Positions 1-6,766 of a stretch of DNA of 23,084 bases are shown one piece after another (within the stretch, counting starts at the first letter, position 1; each line of letters begins with the position of its first letter). This stretch comes from Myxococcota bacterium (GTDB taxonomy: Bacteria; Myxococcota_C; UBA6777). The stretch spans positions 1 to 23,084 of the forward strand of contig JAKLKB010000066.1 of assembly GCA_023150835.1 (NCBI GenBank), read 5' to 3'. Both the position numbers and the translations under genes were made by a program. A model generated the notes under the pieces. That model saw only the letters and a program-made list of their open reading frames with translations, ran no database searches and was not told the origin of the DNA.

Positions 1-29
1 CAACAGATATCGCTGCTTTAGACACCCTC

Positions 30-95
30 TTATACGAGATCCGCTCGTTGTGTGATCGTAAAAATGTAGGGGCAGCCCCCTGTGGCTGCCCAAGA
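30..95 (-). repeat. Hairpin repeat family P, copy 1
   Basis: This stretch is nearly identical to the reverse complement of 11075-11142. Shared parts are the end motif TTATACGAGATCCG (30-43), the TGTGATCGTAAA block and a hairpin with an 8-bp stem GGGCAGCC/GGCTGCCC (70-77 with 84-91). A weaker third copy lies at 18459-18512. It is intergenic and non-coding. The function is unknown; a mobile REP/MITE-like element or a transcription-ending hairpin are both possible. Confidence 0.7.
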
Positions 96-200
96 AGTGA
101 GGGGTCAGAACATCGCGGATCCAACCACCTTCTCTCCAGAACAAACCTTTTTCGCAAACACCCTCTGAGATCACGTTTCTTTTCGTTCCGTATTTTGATC

Positions 201-229
201 TTGACGGCCCACCCCTCTGTGTGTATCCT
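201..229 (+). promoter_or_regulatory. Probable sigma70 promoter of rpmB
   Basis: TTGACG at 201-206 and TATCCT at 224-229 are separated by exactly 17 bp, close to the sigma70 consensus. Transcription would begin near 236 and leave a leader of about 100 nt before the rpmB start. No clear attenuator was recognised in that leader. Confidence 0.6.
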
Positions 230-335
230 CACGAGCCTTTGCTTTGTATGGACAAGATCGTACCCCCGAAAAACGGCCCTTTTTGTCTATCCTTGGCTCT
301 TCGACACAAAAACTCAACCATCCTAGGAGGCTTTT

Positions 336-578
336 ATGGCTCGCACATGTCAATTTACTGGAAAAAAACCCTTGGTCGGTTGCCGCGTCTCCCACGCCAA
401 CAACCACACCAAAATGCGCCAACTCCCTAACCTTCAAAACAAGCGCATCTATGATGCCGAACTCGGTCGCTTTGTCCGCGTTCGCCTCTCCACCCGCGCC
501 CTTCGCACCGTCACCAAGCTCGGTCTCTCCGTCTACCTCCGCAAGCTTGGCCTCTCCCTCAACGACGTCCTCGCATAA
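336..578 (+). CDS. rpmB: 50S ribosomal protein bL28
   Basis: The 80-residue product begins MARTCQFTGKKPLVG and continues with VSHANNHTK and RQLPNLQNKR, the conserved N-terminal signature of bL28, a structural protein of the large ribosomal subunit. Length is normal for the family (about 70-80 residues). It has Cys5 and Cys16 but lacks the CxxC pairs of zinc-binding L28 forms, so it is the zinc-independent type seen in many proteobacteria. The start is set by a perfect AGGAGG at 325-330, five bases before ATG. No rpmG (L33) neighbour follows; downstream is a pyrimidine tract and a dispersed repeat, so rpmB is apparently monocistronic. Confidence 0.97.
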   Translation: MARTCQFTGKKPLVGCRVSHANNHTKMRQLPNLQNKRIYDAELGRFVRVRLSTRALRTVTKLGLSVYLRKLGLSLNDVLA

Positions 579-580
579 CT

Positions 581-656
581 CTCCTTTGATCCTCTCTCTT
601 CTTCTTTCCCCTCTCTTCTATCCTCTCTCTTTTATCCTCTCTCTTCTTCTTTCCCT
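581..656 (+). repeat. Polypyrimidine tract with internal direct repeats
   Basis: This 76-base stretch just after the rpmB stop is almost purely C and T on the plus strand. A 22-bp unit beginning ATCCTCTCTC occurs exactly at 589-610 and 634-655, with a shorter copy near 619. No gene is seen. It could favour triplex DNA or act as a C-rich Rho-loading region for rpmB mRNA, both inferences. Confidence 0.75.
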
Positions 657-693
657 TAAAACACCGCTGTCTGGGCCGTTGTTGGCGTCCTGC

Positions 694-826
694 TTTTGTG
701 GGGTTTGAACCCCAAACCCCGCCATAGAGCGCGGCTCTATGGACCCCGTATCGGCGGGACGAATCGATGTTTTTCAAACCAACAGCGGTGCCGCTTGTAA
801 GCCCGCGAACACGGGAGTTTTTGGAG
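694..826 (+). repeat. Dispersed repeat family R, copy 1
   Basis: One of four related intergenic elements (also 4113-4232, 8423-8553, 11157-11287). Shared blocks in order are a G/C-rich hairpin (GTGGGG...CCCC), CCGCCATAGAGCGCGGCTCT (perfect stem CCATAGAG/CTCTATGG at 722-742), GGACCCCGTAT, TTTTTCAAA with CCAAC, and CGCTTG...GCGAACACGG. The copies diverge moderately, so this is a spread family rather than recent duplication. It contains no open reading frame of note. Confidence 0.75.
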
Positions 827-880
827 GAAGTTGCCGGCGTGGTGGCTTGTAAGCCCGCGAATACGGAAGTTTGGAGGAGG
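793..880 (+). repeat. Tandem duplication of the repeat R tail
   Basis: The block GCTTGTAAGCCCGCGAA plus an ACGG, AGTTT and GGAGGA tail occurs at 793 and again at 845, a 52-bp period. The 3' end of repeat R copy 1 has therefore been duplicated in tandem next to the tRNA terminator. Confidence 0.7.
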
Positions 881-884
881 AAAC

Positions 885-919
885 AAAAAAACCCCATAAG
901 GAGAACCTTATGAGGTTTT
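885..919 (-). terminator. Intrinsic terminator of the tRNA operon
   Basis: Read on the minus strand, AAAACCTCATAAGG pairs with CCTTATGGGGTTTT around a 4-base loop with one mismatch. The stem runs into TTTTTTTG. It lies just beyond the 3' end of tRNA-Asp in the direction of transcription. Confidence 0.8.
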
Positions 920-925
920 GGGGAG

Positions 926-999
<74 letters not shown>

Positions 1000-1032
1000 A
1001 TATTCGGGGATTTGCGTATGAGGGCTGAAGGT

Positions 1033-1106
1033 TAGGCGGAACAGGACTCGAACCTGCAACCCTCGGCTTGTAAGGCCGATGCTCTAACCAGTTGAGCTAT
1101 CCGCCC
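1033..1106 (-). tRNA. tRNA-Val (TAC)
   Basis: The minus-strand transcript begins GGGCGGATAGCTCAACTGG and ends TCCGCCTA. A 5-bp anticodon stem TCGGC/GCCGA encloses loop CTTACAA, giving anticodon TAC (Val). The T-loop GGTTCGAGTCC is intact. The first acceptor pair is G-U. CCA is not encoded. It is the first gene of a two-tRNA operon with tRNA-Asp. Confidence 0.95.
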
Positions 1107-1120
1107 CCAACGCGAAGTGA

Positions 1121-1149
1121 TGTATATACCAGCCCAAACACTTCGTCAA
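1121..1149 (-). promoter_or_regulatory. Sigma70 promoter of the tRNA-Val/tRNA-Asp operon
   Basis: On the minus strand TTGACG (1149-1144) and TATACA (1126-1121) are separated by 17 bp. The -10 lies about 15 bases before the mature 5' end of tRNA-Val, which fits a short leader removed by RNase P. Confidence 0.8.
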
Positions 1150-1250
1150 CATCTTTTTCATGGAAAGTAGACAATGGCTTGTGTTGGAAGATGATTCTTG
1201 CGCTAGAGCAACGGGGAGAAGGGGGGCGGTTTGAGAGCTTCGGACGCTCT

Positions 1251-1366
1251 GATGTTGGAAGAGGATTCTTGTGCCAGAGTCTCGGGCGCTCTGATGTTGG
1301 AAGAGGATTCTTGTGCTAGAGTCTCGGGCGCTCTGATGTTGGAAGAGGATTCTTGTGCTAGAGTGA
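1251..1366 (+). repeat. 42-bp tandem repeat (minisatellite)
   Basis: Units starting GATGTTGGAAGAGGATTCTT begin at 1251, 1293 and 1335 with nearly perfect identity; the third is partial. A degenerate unit lies earlier at about 1181-1209. The period is a multiple of three, so both strands stay open for short artificial reading frames, but no start with a ribosome-binding site supports coding. It lies between the tRNA promoter and the DUF434 gene. Confidence 0.85.
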
Positions 1367-1409
1367 TGGGGAGTCCACATTTGATGCGAGAACCAAGCGA
1401 GGAGGAGCG

Positions 1410-2153
1410 ATGGATCTGGAAGGCAAGGGTCGTGGGGCAAGTCCACGAGATCATGATATCTTTTCTTCAAAGATGTTGGAGCGTTTGCGCGAAGCGACGT
1501 TGGATATGAGTTTTTTGGTTGCGCGGGATTATGCGGAGGCATCGGCGTTAAAGGTGGTGGGGGATCGTTATCAGTTGCACCAGCGGCAACGGCTTGCGGT
1601 GTTGCGTAGCGCGTCAAGCGCAAAGGATATCGCGGAGAGTGCGAGCAAGAGGTGCGACGATCTACGCGAGCAGATCTTGGATATCGACACATTGAATCTG
1701 GTGATCTTGTTGGAGAGCGCGTTGGGGGGAGGGGTGTTGTTGAAAGGCATGGATGGTTGTTATCGTGATCTGGCGAGCGTTCATGGGACGTATCGGATGG
1801 TGGAGCAAACAGGCCCGTTGCTTCGGCGTTTTGGGCATTGGATGATGGGGAGAGGTGTGGCAGGAGTGCGTTGGTGGATCGATCAGCCTGTGTCCAACAG
1901 CGGTCGATTGGCTTCGTTGCTGCGCGAGATCGGAGAAGAGGCGGGATGGTCTTGGGAGGCCCAAACCACGCCGTATGTGGATCGCGAAGTGGCTCAAGCG
2001 CAAGGGATCTCGATCAGTACGGACAAAGTGATCTTGCGGCATTGTCGGCAATGGAACAACGCAGGTCGTGAATTTGTGGAAGCCCATATCCCCGAAGCTT
2101 GGGTCTTTGATCTGGGGATCTCGCCGTTAGAACTTGCGAGCGCGAGCCTGTGA
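1410..2153 (+). CDS. DUF434 / PIN-like domain protein
   Basis: The 247-residue product matches the layout of DUF434 proteins with a C-terminal PIN-like domain (DUF5616). Residues about 35-68 carry the DUF434 pattern (ARDYAEASALKVVGDRYQL). Residues about 88-247 carry the PIN-like part, with ILDIDTLNLVILLESAL, DGCYRDLASVHGTYR, WWIDQPVSNSGRLA and ISISTDKVIL, where D93, D158 and D205 are candidate acidic residues. The family's activity is not established; nuclease action is inferred from the fold. The start is supported by AGGAGG at 1400-1405. The next gene starts 23 bp downstream, so the two are probably co-transcribed. Confidence 0.85.
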   Translation: MDLEGKGRGASPRDHDIFSSKMLERLREATLDMSFLVARDYAEASALKVVGDRYQLHQRQRLAVLRSASSAKDIAESASKRCDDLREQILDIDTLNLVILLESALGGGVLLKGMDGCYRDLASVHGTYRMVEQTGPLLRRFGHWMMGRGVAGVRWWIDQPVSNSGRLASLLREIGEEAGWSWEAQTTPYVDREVAQAQGISISTDKVILRHCRQWNNAGREFVEAHIPEAWVFDLGISPLELASASL

Positions 2154-2176
2154 ACGGATAGGAAAGGAGAGAGACG

Positions 2177-3706
2177 TTGCGTCGTTGGTGTGGTTGGGTG
2201 TGGTTGGGTGTGGTGTTGTGGTCGCCGTGGAGTGTCTGGGCGCAAGTGTCGCTCAAAGGTTATTTGGAGTCCTGTAAGCCGCAAGAGTGCGACAATGCGC
2301 AGTTTTTGACGTGTGGTGGCGTGGGGGAAAAGGCGATTTGTGTTCCGATGTGCGATGCACGCCAACCCGTATGTCCGCGCAATGAGCCTTGTGCGATCCA
2401 AGCCGACGGTCAAGGGGCTTGTTTGTGCGCGAAAGATGACGAGTGTTTTCCCCCGTTGACGTGTCAAAACGGCCAATGTGCGGGGACGGTGGCGAGCGGG
2501 CAATCCTGCGCAGTTGATCGCCTTTGTGGTCGAGGGATGTTGTGCGTGCAGTTGGGGACGGAAACGCAGACCTTCTGCCGCCCGATGTGTGGCTTTGTGG
2601 GGAAAGCCTGCAAGGATGGTGAGCCTTGCATCAACCATCTCGCGAGCAGTTTTCCTGTTTGTTATTGCAGCAAAAACGAGGATTGCCCGGACGCGAAGAA
2701 CTGCGTTTTAGGGCGATGTGTGATCCCGCCGACGTATGGGGGCGCTTGCGATGAGCAGATCGGCTGCCGTCGTGGCTTGGTGTGTACACAAATGCTCGGA
2801 TCGAAAGAACGCTATTGTTTGCCGCCATGCGGAAGCGGCGCGTGCGTGGGCGGAGAGCGTTGCTTTGATGCAAGCAATCGCCAGCGAATTTGTGCTTGTA
2901 CGTCCAGTGATCCTTGTCCAACAGGGATTCCTTGCACCAACGGCGTCTGTTTGGACAGCCCGCGCTGCGATGATGTCCAAAAATGCACAGAGAACAGCTA
3001 CTGTCTTTCCGCAAAAGTTGGAGCTTACGGGGGGATCTGTCGTCCTCGATGTTTTGCCAAAAAGGATTGTAGCGCGGACGATACGCCCTGCAAAAATGTC
3101 CAAGGCATCTTGCTTTGTGCGTGTACTGCCGATCAAGATTGCCCAAGCGGGCAGGTTTGCAGCCAACACCGCTGCATCAAGACGAGCACCACCGAACCCA
3201 CCGAACCCACCGAACCCACCGAACCCACCGAACCCACCGAACCTTCCGAGCCTGTCGAAGATGGCGGAGAGCCTGTCGAAGAAAAAACCGCCATTGAAAA
3301 AACACCCACGGAGTCGACGATCTTGGCGTGCGATCCGCCTTGTTCGGGAAAGCAGCGGTGTGTAAACGGTACTTGTCAAAAGCTCGGATGGCGCGAGTTT
3401 TGTGAGCTTGATTCAGATTGTTCGTCAGGTTTTTGTTTTTCCGCAGATGCGCGGGTGAAGATCTGCACCACAAAGGATTGCAATCAGTGTGGCTTGCTTG
3501 GCTTGCAATGTCTCCAAGGGAACGGGCAAGAGGGCTGTTATTATCCGCCGTACATCGATCCTGTTCCTGACAAGGGGCAAGCAACTAGCTGTAATTGTGA
3601 TGCCTTTGATCCGATGGGGTGGTCGTTTTGGGGCGGGTTGCTTTTGTTGCTCGGTGTAGGTCGATGGCGGCGGCGTTTCGTCAGGGATGCTTCGCTGCAT
3701 CCGTAG
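2177..3706 (+). CDS. Cys-rich secreted protein with MYXO-CTERM-like tail
   Basis: The 509-residue product starts at TTG, preceded by AAAGGAGAG at 2163-2171. Residues 1-22 form a signal peptide ending in SVWA. Residues about 30-335 hold repeated Cys-rich units of the form C-x(n)-DxxCP-x(n)-C-x(n)-GxC, like disulfide-rich extracellular modules. A Thr-Glu-Pro spacer follows at about 337-356, then a second Cys-rich section. The tail (about 471-509) has a CNC motif, a hydrophobic segment FWGGLLLLLGVG and the cluster RWRRRF. This order resembles MYXO-CTERM surface anchors, which are cleaved and attached to the outer surface in Myxococcota. No catalytic motif is visible; a surface or adhesion role is inference. 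It follows the DUF434 gene by 23 bp. Confidence 0.8.
   Translation: MRRWCGWVWLGVVLWSPWSVWAQVSLKGYLESCKPQECDNAQFLTCGGVGEKAICVPMCDARQPVCPRNEPCAIQADGQGACLCAKDDECFPPLTCQNGQCAGTVASGQSCAVDRLCGRGMLCVQLGTETQTFCRPMCGFVGKACKDGEPCINHLASSFPVCYCSKNEDCPDAKNCVLGRCVIPPTYGGACDEQIGCRRGLVCTQMLGSKERYCLPPCGSGACVGGERCFDASNRQRICACTSSDPCPTGIPCTNGVCLDSPRCDDVQKCTENSYCLSAKVGAYGGICRPRCFAKKDCSADDTPCKNVQGILLCACTADQDCPSGQVCSQHRCIKTSTTEPTEPTEPTEPTEPTEPSEPVEDGGEPVEEKTAIEKTPTESTILACDPPCSGKQRCVNGTCQKLGWREFCELDSDCSSGFCFSADARVKICTTKDCNQCGLLGLQCLQGNGQEGCYYPPYIDPVPDKGQATSCNCDAFDPMGWSFWGGLLLLLGVGRWRRRFVRDASLHP
3190..3248 (+). repeat. 9-bp tandem repeat coding a Thr-Glu-Pro spacer
   Basis: About six in-frame copies of ACCGAACCC encode (TEP)n between two Cys-rich regions of the surface protein. 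Copies are nearly identical at DNA level, so the spacer is prone to change length by slippage. Confidence 0.85.
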
Positions 3707-3819
3707 CACGTCGTTATAACGGCCCATCAAGGAACGAGAGTGCTTGGACGAACGACGAATCAAATGCCATCCCTCAGTCTCCAAATCCAATAAAAACCGA
3801 AACCACCCCATCCAAAACA

Positions 3820-4087
3820 AAAAGAAACGTTTCTTTTGCCAAGCGACCTCATCTGTTTGCCATTTAAGCGTTTCTTTTTCCGTACCGCACCCATCCCAAC
3901 CGAAAAGCAACGTTTCGTTTTCCGAGCGAACTCGTTTCCTCGCTGTTTGATGCCTCTGTTTTGCAATCGGCCTCGTCCCCTTGCCACCAAGGTATTTTTT
4001 TTAAACGGTTAGCCTCGTCTCCTCGCTGTTTTGACGTTTCTTTTGGCTTGTCGACCTCATCCCCGCTCAAAAGAAACGTTTCTTTGA
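3820..4087. repeat. Degenerate ~43-bp tandem repeats bracketed by palindromes
   Basis: The gene-free gap 3707-4260 is largely filled here. Motifs like CGTTTCTTTT, GCGACCTCATC and CCTCGCTGTTTGA recur near 3828, 3868, 3911, 3957, 4034 and 4078, a period of about 35-45 bp. An 18-bp perfect palindrome AAAAGAAACGTTTCTTTT lies at 3820-3837 and a 16-bp version at 4070-4085, marking the ends. No credible gene was found; reading frames here are short and repetitive. Confidence 0.65.
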
Positions 4088-4112
4088 GTGGGGCACTCCT
4101 GCCCTCAACAAA

Positions 4113-4232
4113 GACGTGTTCGCGGCATTTCAAGCGACAGAGTGGTTGGTTTGAACTGCGTGTGCTTGTCTCGCCAACACGGGGGTCAAGGGCCGACAGT
4201 CTATGGCGGGGTGTGGGCAAAGCCCCAAAAAA
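4113..4232 (-). repeat. Dispersed repeat family R, copy 2
   Basis: Read on the minus strand this runs TTTTTTGGGGCTTTGCCC, CACCCCGCCATAGA, CCCCGTGTTGGCGA, TTCAAACCAACCACTCTGTC, then CGCTTG and GCGAACACG. The order matches the other three copies. The CCATAGAG/CTCTATGG hairpin is lost in this copy. It lies 28 bp beyond the stop of the YVTN gene. Confidence 0.7.
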
Positions 4233-4260
4233 GAAAACCCAAAATCAAACCAAGAGGCCA

Positions 4261-4764
4261 CTATTTTTGGGGAAAAACGAGTCGCCACCGCCAGACGCGC
4301 CCTGTGTCCCATCCTGTGGCGTAGAGGTGTTGGTTGTCGGGGGAGAGGGCCAAGCCAGAGAGGCGGTCGGGCATGGGGAGACGTGTGGATTCGCGCCCGT
4401 GTTGGAGATCGACGATGGAAAGTGAACGGCCTGCGTAGTTGGCGCTAAACAACCAGCGTCCGTCGTGTGTGACGTCGATCGTTTTGGGCCAAGCGCCGAC
4501 GCGGATCCGTCGAAGGATACGGCCTGTTTTGGCGTCGATGGCGGCGATGGTTGCGGAGCCTGTATTCGAGGCGTAGACGATCTTGCTTGTGACGTAGGCT
4601 TTTTTTCCGTTGGGGGCGACGCCGATCTGTTTGGGTTGTTTTCCGACGTGCAGAACACCCGCTGGTTCGAGATCTAGAACGTTGTCTGACGGCGGAGCCG
4701 CGTGCAGAGATTTGAAAAGCCAACTGTATCCGACAAGTGCAACGAAAAACCATTTGAGGCGCAT
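4261..4764 (-). CDS. Short YVTN-type beta-propeller protein, possibly truncated
   Basis: The 167-residue product has a signal peptide at 1-22 (ending SLHA) and then about three blades of a YVTN-like beta-propeller. Recurrent motifs are GKQPKQIGVAPNGKKAYVTS, ATIAAIDAKTGRILRRIRVG, PKTIDVTHDGRWLFSANY and LSGLALSPDNQHLYATGWDT. Full propellers of this class usually have six or seven blades and about 300 residues, so this is either a minimal form or a C-terminally shortened gene. It ends 28 bp before a dispersed repeat. The start has a strong GGGAGGA ribosome-binding site. It is divergent from the CstA-family gene with 139 bp between starts. A periplasmic binding or surface role is inference. Confidence 0.7.
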   Translation of the reverse strand: MRLKWFFVALVGYSWLFKSLHAAPPSDNVLDLEPAGVLHVGKQPKQIGVAPNGKKAYVTSKIVYASNTGSATIAAIDAKTGRILRRIRVGAWPKTIDVTHDGRWLFSANYAGRSLSIVDLQHGRESTRLPMPDRLSGLALSPDNQHLYATGWDTGRVWRWRLVFPQK

Positions 4765-4903
4765 TCGATCCTCCCGAATGACGGTGTTCTTGTTGTGCGC
4801 CTTTGTTCATACATACATCTGGCCTGTTTTCCAAGTCTTGCGATCTCGGTTAAGCTACGCATCGCTCCGTGTTCATTGGATCTCAAACGAAGGGGAATTG
4901 GCG

Positions 4904-6739
4904 GTGAATCGAAAGGTTTGGGTGCTGTTGGGATTTTTGCTGAATGGTGGTTTGCTGTTGTGGCTTGGGCTGCGACAGAGCGCGGTGGGGATGTTGTTGT
5001 TTGCGGGAGTTTCGTTTGTGTTGGGTTATGTGGTGTATGGTCGGTTTATTGCGCGGCAGTTGGGGCTTGGCGAGCATGATCCAACGCCTGCTCACACCCA
5101 AGCGGATGGCGTGGATTATGTGGCAGCACCGATGCCGATCGTCTTGGGCCATCACTTCGCATCGATCGCGGGTGCGGCTCCGATCATTGGCCCTGTGACG
5201 GCTGCTCAGTATGGCTGGGCTCCTGTGTTGGTGTGGATCATTTTGGGTGGGATCTTTATGGGGGCGGTCCATGATCTGACATCGATGGTGGCATCTTTGC
5301 GCCACAAGGGCCGATCTATCGGAGAGATCATCGAGGAGTATTTGGGGCACACAGGCAAGATGTTCTTTTTGATGTTTGCGTGGGCGGCGCTGATCCTGAT
5401 CATCGCGGTGTTTACGATCCTTGTGGCCCAGACGTTTACAAAAGAACCTGCAGCGGGGAGCGCGTCGTTGTTGCTGTTGGTGCTTGCGGTGTTTTTTGGT
5501 TTGAGTGTGTACCGCTGGAATGTGAACTTTGTGGTGGCGTCGGTGGTGGGTGTGGTGCTGGTGTTTGGGTCGTTGGTGTTGGGGTTGATGTGGCCTTTGG
5601 ATTTTGCGTCGTGGTCGGCGGTCAAAAGCTTTGCGGCTAGTGTGAAATGGAAGCCTGAGGATATGGCGATGGCGATCTGGACGGTGTTTTTGATGATCTA
5701 CATCTTCCTTGCGTCGGTGATGCCAGTACACATCTTGTTGCAGCCCCGCGATTATCTGAATTCCTTTTTGCTCTACGCGATGATCGCTCTTGGATTGTTG
5801 GGCGTTTTGGTTGTGCAGCCCACGATCCAGATCCCCGCCCACGCGCAGTTTTCTGTCGAAGGCATCGGTTTGATGTTTCCGATGTTGTTTGTGACGGTGG
5901 CTTGTGGGGCGATCAGCGGGTTTCATGCGTTGGTGTCTTCGGGGACGAGTTCAAAGCAACTGGATCGAGAGAGCGATGCGTTGCCCGTTGCCTACGGGGG
6001 AATGTTGATCGAGTGTATGCTGGCGGTGCTTTCGTTGATTACGGCGATTATGCTGACGCAGCCGCAGTATGCAGCGTATTTCAAGAGTGGTGGTGGTGGA
6101 CCCGTCACTTTGTTTGCTCAAAATCTGGGGACGTTGATGGCGGCCATCGGTTTGCCGAGGGATGCGGCGATCAGCTTCACAGCGTTGACGGTTTCGGCGT
6201 TTGCGCTGACTTCGTTGGATACGGCCACTCGTTTGGCGCGCTTCCTTTTTGAAGAGTTGTTTACGCCGCGCCACGATCCTGCATTTCGACATGAACATCC
6301 CGAATCTTCCGAGTCGATATCGTCGCCTTCCTCTTCAGCAAGCGTGCCGAAAACATCGACGATGACGGCCCTTTTGACGAACCGCTACGTCAGCACGACC
6401 CTCACCGTTGCACTGGGCGGTGCGTTGGCCTTTTCGGGGCAATGGAAGACGCTGTGGCCGTTGTTTGGTGCTGCCAATCAGTTGCTTGCTTCTCTGGCGT
6501 TGTTAACGGTGACGGTGTGGTTGGCACACAAAAAGGTGAGCAACTTCTTTACGCTGATCCCAACGATCTTTATGTACGCCGTGACGCAAACCGCCCTTGC
6601 CAACATCGTTTACACAAACCTCCGCGCACAGAAATATTTTCTGGCGGGGATCGCTGTGTTGTTGATCGGTTTGTCGTTGTTTTTGGGTTACTTGTTTGTG
6701 AAGGATCAATTTTTCAGCAAAAAGCTCGTTCCTGCTTGA
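4904..6739 (+). CDS. cstA: CstA-family carbon starvation / pyruvate-peptide transporter
   Basis: The 611-residue product is a polytopic inner-membrane protein. Its signature GHHFASIAGAAPIIGP at residues 82-97, followed by GGIFMGAVHDLTSMVASLRH, is diagnostic of the CstA/BtsT family. Family members take up pyruvate or peptides during carbon limitation. Many hydrophobic segments alternate with short loops; a Ser-rich polar insertion at about 465-485 separates the last helices. GTG at 4904 is chosen as start because GAAGGGG lies at a suitable distance and the protein then begins MNRKVWVLLGFLLNGG. An open frame continues upstream but overlaps the divergent YVTN gene. E. coli CstA is longer (about 700 residues). 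The exact substrate cannot be told. Confidence 0.9.
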   Translation: MNRKVWVLLGFLLNGGLLLWLGLRQSAVGMLLFAGVSFVLGYVVYGRFIARQLGLGEHDPTPAHTQADGVDYVAAPMPIVLGHHFASIAGAAPIIGPVTAAQYGWAPVLVWIILGGIFMGAVHDLTSMVASLRHKGRSIGEIIEEYLGHTGKMFFLMFAWAALILIIAVFTILVAQTFTKEPAAGSASLLLLVLAVFFGLSVYRWNVNFVVASVVGVVLVFGSLVLGLMWPLDFASWSAVKSFAASVKWKPEDMAMAIWTVFLMIYIFLASVMPVHILLQPRDYLNSFLLYAMIALGLLGVLVVQPTIQIPAHAQFSVEGIGLMFPMLFVTVACGAISGFHALVSSGTSSKQLDRESDALPVAYGGMLIECMLAVLSLITAIMLTQPQYAAYFKSGGGGPVTLFAQNLGTLMAAIGLPRDAAISFTALTVSAFALTSLDTATRLARFLFEELFTPRHDPAFRHEHPESSESISSPSSSASVPKTSTMTALLTNRYVSTTLTVALGGALAFSGQWKTLWPLFGAANQLLASLALLTVTVWLAHKKVSNFFTLIPTIFMYAVTQTALANIVYTNLRAQKYFLAGIAVLLIGLSLFLGYLFVKDQFFSKKLVPA

Positions 6740-6766
6740 CGGATGCCCGTCTGAGCGGAGGGCAGC

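Noticed and set aside
1251-1366. Possible CRISPR array
   Set aside because: Units are contiguous 42-bp copies with no unique spacers and no cas genes nearby.
1203-1509. Repeat-containing short proteins on either strand over the 42-bp array
   Set aside because: The frames stay open only because the unit is a multiple of three; no ribosome-binding site and no conservation argument.
4610-4903. N-terminal extension of the cstA frame
   Set aside because: It overlaps the divergent YVTN gene, and the family-like hydrophobic N-terminus begins at GTG 4904 with a ribosome-binding site.
4883-5926. 347-codon minus-strand frame opposite cstA
   Set aside because: The translation is dominated by His, Gln and Arg, a typical shadow of a hydrophobic membrane-protein gene.
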